Shown here: piece after piece, positions 1-9,815 of the stretch
Layout: each line of letters opens with the position of its first letter
Numbering within the stretch: the first letter of the stretch is position 1
Assembly: GCF_023630205.1 (NCBI RefSeq)
Contig: NZ_JALPRR010000001.1
Coordinates: 1,462,231-1,526,230, forward strand
Source: Pontibacter ruber
Lineage (GTDB): Bacteria; Bacteroidota; Bacteroidia; Cytophagales; Hymenobacteraceae
Length of the DNA stretch: 64,000 nucleotides
Direction of reading: 5' to 3'
Notes under the pieces: model-generated
Seen by the model: only the letters and a program-made list of their open reading frames with translations
Told to the model about the DNA's origin: nothing
The model's database searches: none
Translations under genes and position numbers: made by a program

Positions 1-509
1 GCTACATGCCTTACCTGCTGACCATCTTCTTCTTTATCTGGTTTAACAACCTGCTGGGCCTGATGCCAGGTGGTGCTAACCTAACCGGTAACATTGCAGT
101 TACGCTGGTGCTGGCTGCCATGACCTTGTTGATCACGGTATTCAGCGGTAACAAAAACTACTGGAAACACATCTTTGCGACACCAGGCGTGCCAACGTGG
201 CTGGCTCCGATCATGATACCTGTAGAATTGATCGGTATCCTGACAAAGCCATTCTCGCTGATGGTCCGACTTTTCGCAAACATCACGGCTGGTCACATTA
301 TCATTCTTTCCTTGTTCAGCTTGATCTTTATTTTCCAAAGCATCGCTGTAGGACCTCTGAGTGTTGCCTTTGCAACGTTCATGAACTTCCTGGAGTTATT
401 CGTGGCGCTGCTGCAGGCTTATATCTTCACACTGCTTTCGGCAATGTACTTTGGTGGTGCCGTGGAAGAGCATCATCATGAAGAACACGCACACGGAGAA
501 GCGCATTAA
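1..509 (+). CDS. atpB: ATP synthase F0 subunit a, 3' part (5' end outside window)
   Basis: This is the membrane stator subunit that forms the two proton half-channels against the c-ring. Only the last ~169 codons are present, because the frame is already open at base 3 and the window edge cuts the gene. The visible part has several hydrophobic helices. It also has the family signature SLMVRLFANITAGH, whose Arg corresponds to the essential helix-4 arginine facing the c-ring carboxylate. The C-terminus is a short His/Glu-rich tail (EEHHHEEHAHGEAH), which is seen in some Bacteroidota homologues. It is the first visible gene of an atpB-E-F-H-A-G run, with 38 bp to atpE. Identity is secure; full length and start cannot be judged. 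Confidence 0.95.
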   Translation, partial: YMPYLLTIFFFIWFNNLLGLMPGGANLTGNIAVTLVLAAMTLLITVFSGNKNYWKHIFATPGVPTWLAPIMIPVELIGILTKPFSLMVRLFANITAGHIIILSLFSLIFIFQSIAVGPLSVAFATFMNFLELFVALLQAYIFTLLSAMYFGGAVEEHHHEEHAHGEAH

Positions 510-529
510 TAAGAACTTTTAATTTTTAA

Positions 530-805
<276 letters not shown>

Positions 806-810
806 TTAAG

Positions 811-861
811 CTTTTGTTGATCTCACGTCCGGACGCATGGTCCGGACGATGAGATCAAAAG
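811..861 (+). promoter_or_regulatory. Long hairpin between atpE and atpF
   Basis: The 135 bp gap contains nested inverted repeats: CGTCCGGAC/GTCCGGACG, then GATCTCA/TGAGATC, then CTTTT/AAAAG, closing on a 5 nt GCATG loop. There is a single-A bulge on one side and a GTT bulge on the other. No U-tract follows and the same operon continues, so a stabilising, processing or attenuating RNA structure fits better than a full terminator. Subunit c is needed in about ten copies, which makes mRNA stabilisation of the upstream part plausible (inference). Confidence 0.7.
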
Positions 862-940
862 ATGTAGTTGAAAGTATAGTTGATTAAAAAGGCTGCAGCG
901 CAGCCAAAAATATAAACCTCATATTCAATTTTCATAAACA

Positions 941-1432
941 ATGGAATTAGTAACCCCAGGTATAGGCTTAATTTTCTGGCAGTTAGTTACGTTTCTTCTC
1001 GTACTGTTCCTGCTGACAAAGTTTGCTTGGAAACCAATCATGAGCGCATTGCGTGAGCGTGAGGCTTCTATTGAAGATGCCCTGAGTGCTGCTGAAAGAG
1101 CAAAGCTTGAGGTGCAAGGTTTGAAGGCTGAAAACGAGAAATTATTGGCAGAGGCGCGTCTGGAGCGCGACAGAATCCTGAAAGAGGCTTCTGATGCTGG
1201 TAACAACATCGTGGAAACAGCTAAGAACAAAGCTAATGAAGAAGGTGCCCGTATGATCGCACATGCTCGTGAGGCAATCGAAAACGAGAAGCTGGCCGCA
1301 ATCACGGAAGTGAAGAACATGGCTGCTGCTCTTTCTGTAGATATCGCAGAACGCATCCTGAGAAGAGAGCTTAGCGACCCTCAGGCACAGCAGGCACTGG
1401 CGCAGGACTACATCAGCGAAGTAACGCTATAA
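941..1432 (+). CDS. atpF: ATP synthase F0 subunit b
   Basis: This is the 163-residue peripheral stalk subunit. One N-terminal transmembrane helix (residues ~8-27, LIFWQLVTFLLVLFLLTKF) is followed by a long charged Ala/Glu/Lys-rich coiled coil (~30-140) that dimerises and reaches up to subunit delta. The short WKPI stretch after the membrane anchor is typical of the family. The length is normal for a bacterial b subunit. The gene lies 64 bp upstream of atpH in the same operon. Only a single b gene is present, with no b' copy. Confidence 0.95.
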   Translation: MELVTPGIGLIFWQLVTFLLVLFLLTKFAWKPIMSALREREASIEDALSAAERAKLEVQGLKAENEKLLAEARLERDRILKEASDAGNNIVETAKNKANEEGARMIAHAREAIENEKLAAITEVKNMAAALSVDIAERILRRELSDPQAQQALAQDYISEVTL

Positions 1433-1496
1433 TTAAATAGTATAAATAGATGGTGCCGGAAGCAATTGCCAGGCGCCATTCATTCTAAAAAGCACT

Positions 1497-2054
1497 ATGT
1501 CAGAAATTAGAGTTGCTTCCAGGTATGCAAAGTCGCTGATCGAGCTGGCGGAGGAAAAAGGAGTACTAGAGCAGGTGCATGCCGACATGAAACTGTTCAC
1601 CAAGGTACTTGCCGGTAACAGAGACTTTTATTTAATGCTCCGTAACCCGATCATCAAATCAGATAAAAAACTGGCGGTGATCAATGCTGTTTTCGCTGGC
1701 AAAGTACAGCCGATGACAGAGATGTTCTTTCAGATCGTAGCGCGTAAAAACCGTGAATCGTTACTGGAGTTTATTGCGACAGAATTCGAAAAACAGTACA
1801 ATCTGATAAAAGGAATACAAAGAGCACAGGTAGTATCTGCCGCTCCTTTGGCTCCAGCCCTTCGCGATGAGTTAGGCAGCCGCCTGGCTGCACAAACCGG
1901 CAAGACAATTCAGCTGGAGGAGAGTGTAGATCCATCGCTGATCGGAGGCTTTGTACTTCGTGTAGGCGATAAACAATTCGACAGCTCTGTGCGAAACAAC
2001 CTGCGCAAGCTGAAAAGTAATTTTAAAGAAAACCCCTATATCAATAAACTATAA
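1497..2054 (+). CDS. atpH: ATP synthase F1 subunit delta
   Basis: This 185-residue OSCP-like subunit clamps the peripheral stalk to the top of the alpha3beta3 head. The N-terminal helical domain starts [20 protein letters not shown], the usual delta opening. The C-terminal part has the family pattern ending [20 protein letters not shown] (residues ~144-163), close to the consensus GGxxxxxGDxxxDxS. Only 2 bp separate its stop from atpA, so translation of the two is probably coupled. Confidence 0.95.
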   Translation: MSEIRVASRYAKSLIELAEEKGVLEQVHADMKLFTKVLAGNRDFYLMLRNPIIKSDKKLAVINAVFAGKVQPMTEMFFQIVARKNRESLLEFIATEFEKQYNLIKGIQRAQVVSAAPLAPALRDELGSRLAAQTGKTIQLEESVDPSLIGGFVLRVGDKQFDSSVRNNLRKLKSNFKENPYINKL

Positions 2055-2056
2055 TC

Positions 2057-3637
2057 ATGGCAGAAGTAAGACCTGATGAAGTATCAGCCATATTAAGAGA
2101 ACAGCTGTCTAACTTCCGTTCTGAGGCAGAGCTGGAAGAAGTAGGTACTGTACTGCAGGTGGGTGACGGTGTCGCTCGTATCTATGGCCTTTCCAAAGCA
2201 CAGTCTGGTGAGCTTTTAGAGTTTGAAAACGGACTTCAGGCGCTTGTTCTTAACCTTGAAGAAGATAACGTAGGTGCTGTATTACTTGGCGACTACAGCG
2301 AGATCAAGGAAGGCGCAACCGTAAGAAGAACAAACAGAATTGCTTCTGTTAGAGTGGGTGATGGTGTGATCGGCCGTGTGGTAAACACGCTGGGTCAGCC
2401 AATCGACGGCAGAGGCCCTATTGCTGGCGAACTGTACGAAATGCCACTGGAGCGTAAAGCACCAGGTGTAATTTTCCGTCAGCCGGTAAACGAGCCAATG
2501 CAGACTGGTATCAAGGCGATCGACTCTATGATTCCGATCGGCCGTGGTCAGCGTGAGCTTATCATCGGTGACCGCCAGACTGGTAAGTCAGCTGTTGCAA
2601 TTGACACAATCCTGAACCAGCGCGAGTTCTTCGAAAAAGGACAGCCAGTGTTCTGTATATATGTTGCCGTAGGTCAGAAAGCATCTACAGTAGCACAGGT
2701 AGTAAAAGCACTTACGGAAGGTGGTGCCATGGATTATACCGTAGTAGTTTCGGCTTCTGCTTCTGATCCGGCTCCAATGCAGTTCTTTGCTCCGTTTACT
2801 GGTGCTGCTATCGGTGAGTTCTTCCGTGATACAGGCCGTCCTGCACTGGTTGTTTATGACGACCTTTCCAAGCAGGCAGTAGCGTACCGTGAAGTGTCTC
2901 TGCTTCTGAGAAGACCTCCGGGACGTGAAGCTTACCCAGGTGACGTATTCTACCTGCACTCTCGTTTATTGGAGCGTGCTGCAAAAGTGAACTCTTCTGA
3001 TGAGATCGCTCGCAACATGAACGACCTTCCGGAGTCTATCCGTCACTTAGTACGTGGTGGTGGTTCGTTAACAGCACTTCCGATCATTGAGACGCAGGCT
3101 GGTGACGTTTCTGCTTACATCCCGACAAACGTGATCTCTATCACAGACGGTCAGATCTTCCTTGAGACGAACCTGTTCAACGCCGGTATCCGTCCTGCGA
3201 TCAATGTAGGTATCTCGGTATCACGCGTGGGTGGTTCTGCTCAGATCAAGTCAATGAAGAAAGTAGCAGGTACACTGAAGCTGGATCAGGCGCAGTTCCG
3301 AGAACTGGAAGCATTTGCGAAATTCGGTTCTGACCTGGATGCTGCTACCAAGCTTACAATTGAGCGTGGTCGCCGTAACCTGGAGATCCTGAAGCAGCCA
3401 CAGTTCTCACCAGTGTCGGTTGAAGAGCAGGTAGCTATTATCTACTGCGCTACAAACGGTTTGCTGGATGATGTGCCTGTAAACGAGGTAAGAACATTCG
3501 AGAAGGACTTCCTACGTACAATGCGTGCACAGCACCAGGATACCCTTAATGCGCTATTGGCTGGTAAACTTGACGACGAAACCACTGGTGTTCTGAGAAG
3601 AGTTTCCAAAGAGCTTTCAGCTAGATACAAGAAGTAA
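2057..3637 (+). CDS. atpA: ATP synthase F1 subunit alpha
   Basis: This is the 526-residue non-catalytic nucleotide-binding subunit of F1. A beta-barrel N-domain is followed by the RecA-like core with the P-loop [11 protein letters not shown] (residues ~170-180). The family signature [17 protein letters not shown] (~375-391) carries the arginine finger that is supplied to the beta active site. A C-terminal helical domain completes the protein. Length and motifs are canonical. The AAGTATA heptamer that is common elsewhere in the window is absent from this gene, as expected if highly expressed conserved genes resist it. Confidence 0.98.
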   Translation: MAEVRPDEVSAILREQLSNFRSEAELEEVGTVLQVGDGVARIYGLSKAQSGELLEFENGLQALVLNLEEDNVGAVLLGDYSEIKEGATVRRTNRIASVRVGDGVIGRVVNTLGQPIDGRGPIAGELYEMPLERKAPGVIFRQPVNEPMQTGIKAIDSMIPIGRGQRELIIGDRQTGKSAVAIDTILNQREFFEKGQPVFCIYVAVGQKASTVAQVVKALTEGGAMDYTVVVSASASDPAPMQFFAPFTGAAIGEFFRDTGRPALVVYDDLSKQAVAYREVSLLLRRPPGREAYPGDVFYLHSRLLERAAKVNSSDEIARNMNDLPESIRHLVRGGGSLTALPIIETQAGDVSAYIPTNVISITDGQIFLETNLFNAGIRPAINVGISVSRVGGSAQIKSMKKVAGTLKLDQAQFRELEAFAKFGSDLDAATKLTIERGRRNLEILKQPQFSPVSVEEQVAIIYCATNGLLDDVPVNEVRTFEKDFLRTMRAQHQDTLNALLAGKLDDETTGVLRRVSKELSARYKK

Positions 3638-3644
3638 TATAAAA

Positions 3645-3703
3645 GTTATGAGTTAAAGGTTGAGGGCTCAGAAGCCTTCGACCTTTAACTTTATGCTCAT
3701 AAC
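3645..3703 (+). promoter_or_regulatory. Hairpin between atpA and atpG
   Basis: Almost the whole 75 bp gap folds on itself. The outer stem is GTTATGAG (3645-3652) with CTCATAAC (3696-3703). The inner stem is TTAAAGGTTGAGGGCT (3653-3668) with the facing AGCCTTCGACCTTTAA, using a few G-U pairs. No terminal U-run is present, so read-through into atpG is expected. It is the second large intercistronic hairpin of the operon, and a role in mRNA stability or stoichiometry is inferred. Confidence 0.65.
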
Positions 3704-3712
3704 ACATAAAAT

Positions 3713-4603
3713 ATGGCAAGTTTAAAAGAGGTTAGAAGCCGCATCACATCGGTGTCGTCGACGCAGCAGATCACAAAAGCCATGAAAATGGTGGCGGCTG
3801 CCAAGTTAAGACGTGCACAGGACAACATCCTGCGTATGCGCCCTTACGCACAGCGCCTGGGTGGCATCCTGACGAATTTGTCAACACTAACCGAGGGTGC
3901 TGTAGATAATCCTTATGCTGTAAAGCGTGAAGTTAACAGTGTTTTGGTGATCGTGGTAACTTCGGATCGTGGTCTGGCCGGTGCTTTTAACTCTAACATT
4001 ATCAAAGCTGCTTCAGCGCTGATCAATGATAAGTATAGCAGCCAGTTAGCTGCCGGAAGAGTTTCTGTAATGGCGATCGGTAGAAAAGGTGCAGATGCTT
4101 TCTCTAAAAGAGGCATTCCACTGGTAGGCGACTACTCTACGATCTTCTCTAATATCTCTTTTGATTCGGTACGTGTTGCTGCAGAGCGCGCGATGGATGG
4201 TTTCCTGAATGGCGAATTTGACCAGGTGGAAATTCTTTACAACGAGTTCAAAAACGTTGCTACACAGATCGTACGTACGGAGCAGTTCCTGCCGGTTGAA
4301 GAAAAGCCAGCGGATCAGATGCATGACTCGGCTCTGGTAGCAGAGTATACGTTCGAGCCTTCGATGGAAGAGATCGTAAAAGAACTGATCCCTAAGTCAC
4401 TTAAAATACAACTGTACAAAGCAGTACTGGAGTCGAATGCTTCTGAACATGGTGCCCGTATGACAGCCATGGACAAAGCGACAGAGAACGCGGGTGAACT
4501 GCTGAAACAGCTGAAATTAACCTATAACAGGACGCGTCAGGCCGCTATAACCAAGGAGATCCTTGAAATTGTGGGTGGCGCCGAAGCCCTGGCATCTGAA
4601 TAA
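3713..4603 (+). CDS. atpG: ATP synthase F1 subunit gamma
   Basis: This 296-residue central rotor shaft couples c-ring rotation to catalysis. The N-terminal helix has the signature ITKAMKMVAAAKLRRAQ and the C-terminal helix ends ITKEILEIVGGAEAL. These two helices form the coiled coil inside alpha3beta3, with the Rossmann-like globular domain between them (VLVIVVTSDRGLAGAFNSN, residues ~78-96). It is the last gene of the operon here. The beta (atpD) and epsilon (atpC) genes do not follow and must lie elsewhere, a split known from other Bacteroidota. Confidence 0.97.
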   Translation: MASLKEVRSRITSVSSTQQITKAMKMVAAAKLRRAQDNILRMRPYAQRLGGILTNLSTLTEGAVDNPYAVKREVNSVLVIVVTSDRGLAGAFNSNIIKAASALINDKYSSQLAAGRVSVMAIGRKGADAFSKRGIPLVGDYSTIFSNISFDSVRVAAERAMDGFLNGEFDQVEILYNEFKNVATQIVRTEQFLPVEEKPADQMHDSALVAEYTFEPSMEEIVKELIPKSLKIQLYKAVLESNASEHGARMTAMDKATENAGELLKQLKLTYNRTRQAAITKEILEIVGGAEALASE

Positions 4604-4626
4604 GAAGATAAAAGACCAGCTAAAGC

Positions 4627-4659
4627 AACGCCCATCAATCCGGTGGGCGTTCTTTTTTT
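4627..4659 (+). terminator. Rho-independent terminator of the atp operon
   Basis: A perfect 8 bp stem, AACGCCCA (4627-4634) with TGGGCGTT (4644-4651), has a 9 nt loop and is followed at once by cTTTTTTT. It sits 24 bp after the atpG stop. Confidence 0.92.
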
Positions 4660-4738
4660 ATTACAGATAAGCAGTTTATCTTTTTGTTAAGACCAGGATT
4701 GAGCGGCAAGTAAAGTATGGCATAAAATGCAAGCCTGC

Positions 4739-4746
4739 TATATTTG
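4739..4746 (+). promoter_or_regulatory. TAnnTTTG (-7) promoter element for pafA
   Basis: The sequence TATATTTG matches the Bacteroidota -7 consensus TAnnTTTG. Transcription would begin a few bases downstream, about 15 nt before the ATG at 4766. The element overlaps a possible upstream ATG at 4727, which argues against that earlier start. Confidence 0.65.
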
Positions 4747-4765
4747 CAGAAAATCAGCCAATAAC

Positions 4766-6475
4766 ATGATCAGAAGTATACAAAACTATATCGCAGGCAA
4801 AAGTGCACCAACAGCCTTGTTGCTGGTGTTGTTGCTTAGCGCCTGTGTTAGAGTAACAAGTACATCCTCTACCGTTGCAAGTGAAAAGCAGCAGGTAACA
4901 GCCATGCAGCGCCCCAAGTTAGTGGTAGGAATTGTAGTGGATCAGATGCGTTACGATTTTTTGTTCCGCTACTGGGACAAGTATGGCGAAGGAGGTTTTA
5001 AGAAACTGGTGCGAAGCGGCTTCAACTTCAAGAATGCGCAATATAGTTATGTGCCAACGTATACCGGTCCTGGCCACGCTTCCGTTTATACGGGTAGTGT
5101 ACCGGCCCTAAACGGTATTATTGGCAACAGCTGGTATAACCGCCAGGCGGGAGCCGATGTATACTGCGTAGAAGATAAAACCGTACAGACGGTAGGAAGT
5201 ACTTCTACTGCAGGCCAGATGTCACCGGCTAACCTGCTGACTTCTACCATTACCGACGAGTTGCGCATTGCAACTAACATGCGCTCGAAAGTAATTGGCA
5301 TAGCACTGAAAGACAGAGGCGCTATACTTCCGGCAGGTCACACAGCGAATGGCGCCTACTGGTTTGATTCGCCATCCGGTAACTGGATCACAAGTACCTT
5401 TTACCAGAACGAGCTGCCAAACTGGGTGCAGGCATTCAACAACAAGAAGTATCCGGACCAGCACCTGAGCCAGGTATGGAATACGCTGCTGCCTATTGAT
5501 CAATATACAGAGAGCTCTGCCGATGATGTGCCATGGGAACAGCCTTTGGCAGGGGAACAGAAACCTGTATTCCCGCACAACATCCCGGCTATCCGTAAAA
5601 AGGAGTACGAACTGATCCGCTCTATTCCGGCAGGCAACACCCTGACAAAGGATTTTGCTCTGGCAGCACTGGAAGGCGAAGAATTGGGCAAAGGACCGTT
5701 TACAGATTTTCTGGCGGTAAGCTTCTCGACCCCTGATTATGTAGGACATGCTTTCGGGCCAAACTCTATTGAAGCACAGGATGTATACCTGCGACTGGAC
5801 CGTGAAATAGAAGAGATGCTCAACAAGTTTGAGCAGCACGTAGGCAAAGGCAATGTGCTGGTGTTTCTGACGGCAGATCACGGCGCAGCCCATGTACCCG
5901 CTTTCCTGAAAGATAAGAAAGTACCGGCAGGCGTTGCCAATTCCAGCATAATGCGCGATTCGGTGGAAAAATATCTGAATACCACCTACGGAGGTGGCAA
6001 ATGGATCGAACGGTATACAAACCAGCAGATCTACCTGAACAGAAAGCTGATCGAAGCAAAAAAGCTGAACAGACTTGACGTGCAGGAGAAAGTGGCCAAC
6101 TACGTGATGCGGTTTGAAGGAGTAGCAAGAGCTATGGCTGCCGAAAACGTGCAGCGGGCAGGCTGGAGCGAAGGCCTGATGAGCAGGATCGCCAGCGGTT
6201 ACAATGCACAACGCTCCGGAGATGTACTGGTAGTACTGCAGCCAGGCTGGTTTGAAGGCTATGGTGCTGCCAAAGAGCCAAAAGGTACCACACACGGCTC
6301 TTACTCAAACTACGACACACACGTGCCGCTGGTATGGTATGGCTGGAAGGTAAAGCCGGGCGAGAGCTCAGCAGAAGTACAGGTGGCGGATATTGCCCCA
6401 ACCATTGCATCCTGGTTATACATACAGGAGCCGAATGGTAGTGTGGGCAAGCCCTTACAGGAATTGATGAAGTAA
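4766..6475 (+). CDS. pafA: PafA-type alkaline phosphatase (lipoprotein)
   Basis: This predicted cell-surface or periplasmic phosphomonoesterase belongs to the alkaline phosphatase superfamily. The chosen start gives 569 residues with a lipoprotein signal whose lipobox is LLSAC (Cys27). An in-frame ATG at 4727 lies upstream of the promoter motif and was rejected. Superfamily metal ligands are visible: VVDQM (Asp59), the nucleophile Thr100 in VPTYTGPGHASVYTG, FSTPDYVGH and TADHGA. A Lys/Arg pair in ALKDRGAILPAG matches the phosphate-contacting Lys/Arg of the Flavobacterium-type PafA, where the nucleophile is also Thr. Substrate breadth cannot be read from sequence. The gene is monocistronic, with promoter and flanking gaps of its own. 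Confidence 0.88.
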   Translation: MIRSIQNYIAGKSAPTALLLVLLLSACVRVTSTSSTVASEKQQVTAMQRPKLVVGIVVDQMRYDFLFRYWDKYGEGGFKKLVRSGFNFKNAQYSYVPTYTGPGHASVYTGSVPALNGIIGNSWYNRQAGADVYCVEDKTVQTVGSTSTAGQMSPANLLTSTITDELRIATNMRSKVIGIALKDRGAILPAGHTANGAYWFDSPSGNWITSTFYQNELPNWVQAFNNKKYPDQHLSQVWNTLLPIDQYTESSADDVPWEQPLAGEQKPVFPHNIPAIRKKEYELIRSIPAGNTLTKDFALAALEGEELGKGPFTDFLAVSFSTPDYVGHAFGPNSIEAQDVYLRLDREIEEMLNKFEQHVGKGNVLVFLTADHGAAHVPAFLKDKKVPAGVANSSIMRDSVEKYLNTTYGGGKWIERYTNQQIYLNRKLIEAKKLNRLDVQEKVANYVMRFEGVARAMAAENVQRAGWSEGLMSRIASGYNAQRSGDVLVVLQPGWFEGYGAAKEPKGTTHGSYSNYDTHVPLVWYGWKVKPGESSAEVQVADIAPTIASWLYIQEPNGSVGKPLQELMK

Positions 6476-6555
6476 AATAAGTTACGCTTACCCATACCAA
6501 GTATAAGAAGTAGAGCGGGAGGCGACAATTAATTAAAATTAACAACAAAGTGAAT

Positions 6556-7116
6556 ATGGAAAACAACAATCCATGGCATAGCGTGAGCTACGGCGAGGAG
6601 GCACCGGGAGTAGTTACGGCCATTATCGAAATTCCGAAAGGTTCTAAAGCAAAATATGAATTAGATAAAGAGAGTGGCATGCTGAAACTGGACAGAGTGC
6701 TTTTCTCTTCTATCCACTACCCGGCTAACTATGGCTTTATTCCGCAGACGTACTGCGACGATAAAGACCCGCTAGATATCCTGGTGATCTGCTCGATTGA
6801 CGTGCAGCCAATGTGCCTGATCGATGCAAAAGTGATCGGGGTGATGCAGATGATCGACAACAACGAAGAGGATGACAAGATCATAGCGGTTGCAAACAAC
6901 GATATGTCGGTACGCCACATCAATGATATTTCCGAACTGCCGCCGCATACCTTGCTGGAGATGCGTCGCTTCTTTGAAGACTACAAGAAACTGGAGCACA
7001 AAGAGGTGATCGTGGAGCAGTTCCTGGGCCGTGAGCGTGCTTACGAGATCATTCAGGAAAGCATCGAGCTGTACAACGCTACGTTTGGTGCTCCCGCAGA
7101 AAGAAGCCTGTCTTAA
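6556..7116 (+). CDS. ppa: Inorganic pyrophosphatase
   Basis: This is a family I soluble pyrophosphatase that hydrolyses PPi to drive biosynthesis. The start at ATG 6556 gives 186 residues. A GTG at 6550 two codons earlier is possible but less likely. The metal-binding signature [10 protein letters not shown] (residues ~58-67) carries the three clustered Asp. Other conserved patches are [20 protein letters not shown], where Tyr and Lys neighbours bind phosphate, and the C-terminal helix containing [13 protein letters not shown]. Length and motif order fit eukaryote-like/Bacteroidota family I enzymes. A strong terminator follows. Confidence 0.95.
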   Translation: MENNNPWHSVSYGEEAPGVVTAIIEIPKGSKAKYELDKESGMLKLDRVLFSSIHYPANYGFIPQTYCDDKDPLDILVICSIDVQPMCLIDAKVIGVMQMIDNNEEDDKIIAVANNDMSVRHINDISELPPHTLLEMRRFFEDYKKLEHKEVIVEQFLGRERAYEIIQESIELYNATFGAPAERSLS

Positions 7117-7137
7117 AGCTTTTAGCTTTTTGTTTTT

Positions 7138-7180
7138 AAGCCTGATGTAGCTCTATGCACGCGTCAGGCTTTTTGTTTTT
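7138..7180 (+). terminator. Terminator after ppa
   Basis: Stem AAGCCTGA (7138-7145) pairs with TCAGGCTT (7164-7171) over an 18 nt loop, followed by a T-rich tail ttttgttttt. Confidence 0.85.
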
Positions 7181-7237
7181 GTGACGGGTTTAGCCGTACT
7201 TAAGTTAGGGCCAGGATTTACAAACTTGCAGGTAGAA

Positions 7238-8146
7238 ATGGAGCAGGTACAACCAGAGAAGAAAAACGACAACCATGTGCGGAAAACGAAAGCAGAGCCG
7301 CATCCTGTGTTGGAGGCGCTGCTGTATAGTAGTGTGTTCATCTCTTTCTGTGCGCTTGGCCTGACCATAGAAACCTACCTGCTGGCAGGCCTGGAGATAT
7401 CGTTGCCGCTGGTTTGGTTCGTTTTCCTGTCTACGTTGTTTACCTATAACCTGAGCAGTGTGCAAAGTATGTTGCGCGGTATCAGGCAAACAAAACCCCG
7501 AGCGCAGCAGTCGTGGGGGCAGCGGCACCGAAATAAGCTGGCGCTACTCGGGCTGGCAAGTATAGCAGGGGCGGCGGCATTGTACTTATACTTTGACTTG
7601 CAGCTTAATTTATGGGTTGTGGGGCACCTGGCCCTGATCTCGATTGGCTATACCGTGCCGATAGTATACAAAGCGCGCAAGGTGCGGCCGCTGCGGAGCG
7701 TGCCGTTGCTGAAGGTATTTCTGATAGCCTATGTATGGGCGGTAGTTACGGCGCTCTTCCCATTGATGGATGCGGGGCTGCAGGTATGGAACGAGGTAAG
7801 CCTGTTGTTGGGGGTGCGCCGTTTCCTTTTCATCCTGGCACTGGCCCTGCTCTTCGATATCCGCGATTACACGTATGACCGGCACACCAATACCCTCACT
7901 TTTCCCGGGCTTATGGGCGTGCACAAAACCAAACTGATGTCGTTGGCATTGCTGTTGCTTTATGGCACCCTTGTGAGCCTGACCGAAACCGGTGTTACAC
8001 AGGTAGGTTTGTTGGCAGGTGCTGTGATAGCAGCCGGGATAGTTATGTATGCTTCGCATAAAAGGTCGCGGTTGTACTATGCGTTGCTGGCAGATGGTGC
8101 CATGCTCGTACATTTTGCCTGCGTTTACCTGGCTAAATCCTGGTGA
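7238..8146 (+). CDS. UbiA-like prenyltransferase family membrane protein
   Basis: This 302-residue polytopic inner-membrane protein has about eight to nine hydrophobic helices. The segment FDIRDYTYDRHTNTLTFPGL (residues ~206-225) resembles the second Asp-rich motif and following loop of UbiA-superfamily prenyltransferases. The first NDxxD-type motif is not clear, so catalysis is uncertain. The start at ATG 7238 is preferred over an in-frame GTG at 7181, because the latter abuts the ppa terminator and lies ahead of a promoter-like AAACTTGC at 7222-7229. Its 3' end overlaps the convergent nnr gene by 22 bp. Confidence 0.6.
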   Translation: MEQVQPEKKNDNHVRKTKAEPHPVLEALLYSSVFISFCALGLTIETYLLAGLEISLPLVWFVFLSTLFTYNLSSVQSMLRGIRQTKPRAQQSWGQRHRNKLALLGLASIAGAAALYLYFDLQLNLWVVGHLALISIGYTVPIVYKARKVRPLRSVPLLKVFLIAYVWAVVTALFPLMDAGLQVWNEVSLLLGVRRFLFILALALLFDIRDYTYDRHTNTLTFPGLMGVHKTKLMSLALLLLYGTLVSLTETGVTQVGLLAGAVIAAGIVMYASHKRSRLYYALLADGAMLVHFACVYLAKSW

Positions 8147-9651
8147 GGAGCAAGCCGCCGGAATGCCTTGGGCAACTGCTCGATCAGGTCAGAGGCAATC
8201 AGGCTGATTTCCCCTACAGTCTCCCGAGCCAGATCTCCGGCTAAACCATGCAGGTATACGCCCAGCAGGCAGGCTTCTTTCAACGTATAATTTTGTGCTA
8301 CCAGTGCGGTTACAATGCCGGTCAGTACGTCGCCGGTGCCGCCCGTGGCCATGCCCGGGTTGCCGGTGGTGTTAAAGTATACTTCGCCCTCGGGTGTGCA
8401 GATGGCCGAGTGGCTGCCCTTCAGCACCATGTAGCAGGCATACTCACGGCAAAACTCCCGCATGTTTTCCAGCCGGTCGTAGTCGTCTTTGGATTTGCCA
8501 ACCAGCCGCTCAAACTCTTTGGGGTGAGGGGTAAAGATGACCCTATTTCTCGGCAGCTGTGCTTTCAGGCGGTCGCTGCTGCCTACCAGGTTAATGGCAT
8601 CGGCGTCGAGTACAAGCGGTAAAGAGGTGGTGGCAAGCAGTTGACCAATAACTGTTTTGGTTTGTCTCTCAGTGCCGATGCCAGGCCCTGCGCCTACAAC
8701 GCTATACTTGTCCATCTGGTCCGGCAGCTTTGATAACACCCGGCGGTTAGGGTCAGAGAGCGTCATGGCCTCGGGCACAGCCGTTTGAAGTATAGAGTAG
8801 CCTACTGAAGGGGCATGTACCGTGAGCAGACCCACACCGCTGCGCAGACACGCCCGGGCTGCCAGCACGGCAGCTCCCATCTTGCCTAAGCTTCCACACA
8901 GCAGCAAAGCGTGCCCATACAGGCCTTTGTGCGAAAACTTCCTGCGTGGTTTAAGCAGCTGCTGTACATCCTCCAATGTAGTGAAGTAATGATCTGTTTT
9001 AGCCTCGGCGATATACTTCGGGCTCAGCCCTATCGGTACGGTATGCCACGCGCCTACATACTGCTCATGCTGCGGCAGGAAAAAAGCCAGTTTCGGTAAC
9101 TCAAAACTTACTGTATGAGTCGCACGGATGATAGCGCCTTCCGAAGGTGTCTGCTTGTCGGTGTACAAACCGGAAGGAACATCAATGGAAATGACGCACA
9201 CTTTGCTGTTGTTCATCTTCCCGATCACCTCAGCAAACAAACCGGTAACCGGGCGCGAAAGACCAGTGCCGAACAGCGCATCAATGACAAGCGCCCTCTC
9301 GGGGATAGACGGGAAATCGGCTATAGATACTATTGGAGTAGCGGCGATAGCTGCCGGAAGCCTGTCGTGGTTGATTTGAAAATCCTGGGAGGCGTTGGTG
9401 AGGTCGCCAATTACAAACACCTTTACCGGGTAGCTGCGCTCGTGCAGCAGGCGTGCTACTGCCAGCCCATCGCCGCCGTTGTTGCCCGGCCCTGCGAAGA
9501 TATAGACCGACTGACGAGGTAGAAATTTATTTTCAAACCAACAGGTAAAGGCCAGCGCCGCACGCTCCATCAAATCAACAGAGGCGATGTTCTCATTTGT
9601 AATGGTTTGGGCGTCAGCTTCCCGCGTCTGGGCCGCAGTCAGAATTTTCAT
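8125..9651 (-). CDS. nnr: Bifunctional NAD(P)H-hydrate epimerase / ADP-dependent dehydratase
   Basis: This 508-residue fusion repairs hydrated NADH and NADPH. The N-terminal YjeF_N/NnrE epimerase domain (residues ~1-215) shows AGPGNNGGDGLAVARLL and SIDVPSGL. The C-terminal NnrD/YjeF_C kinase-like domain (~225-500) shows GPGIGTERQTK, LDADAINL, TPHPKEFERLVG and the signature NPGMATGGTGDVLTG. The two activities are commonly fused in bacteria. The start is the ATG complement at 9649-9651. The gene is convergent with the UbiA-like gene and overlaps it slightly at the 3' end. Confidence 0.93.
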   Translation of the reverse strand: MKILTAAQTREADAQTITNENIASVDLMERAALAFTCWFENKFLPRQSVYIFAGPGNNGGDGLAVARLLHERSYPVKVFVIGDLTNASQDFQINHDRLPAAIAATPIVSIADFPSIPERALVIDALFGTGLSRPVTGLFAEVIGKMNNSKVCVISIDVPSGLYTDKQTPSEGAIIRATHTVSFELPKLAFFLPQHEQYVGAWHTVPIGLSPKYIAEAKTDHYFTTLEDVQQLLKPRRKFSHKGLYGHALLLCGSLGKMGAAVLAARACLRSGVGLLTVHAPSVGYSILQTAVPEAMTLSDPNRRVLSKLPDQMDKYSVVGAGPGIGTERQTKTVIGQLLATTSLPLVLDADAINLVGSSDRLKAQLPRNRVIFTPHPKEFERLVGKSKDDYDRLENMREFCREYACYMVLKGSHSAICTPEGEVYFNTTGNPGMATGGTGDVLTGIVTALVAQNYTLKEACLLGVYLHGLAGDLARETVGEISLIASDLIEQLPKAFRRLAPHQDLAR

Positions 9652-9815
9652 GGAACTACCTTTAAAGTTGATTTAAAACACAGGATGTATATATGTTTTC
9701 AACTATTTTTCATACTTTATATGCCATTTTGAAGTTGCCGTTTCAGTAAAAAGTTAACGTCTCCTCTTCAATACAAGACAATCTTAAACAACAGTAAACA
9801 TTTTAACAAAACCCT

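Noticed and set aside
4727..4765. Longer N-terminus for pafA starting at 4727
   Set aside because: The region contains the TATATTTG promoter element, and the downstream ATG gives a normal lipoprotein signal.
5222..6295. 357-codon minus-strand frame opposite pafA
   Set aside because: It is the reverse strand of a well-recognised phosphatase gene, with no family motifs and no promoter or start context.
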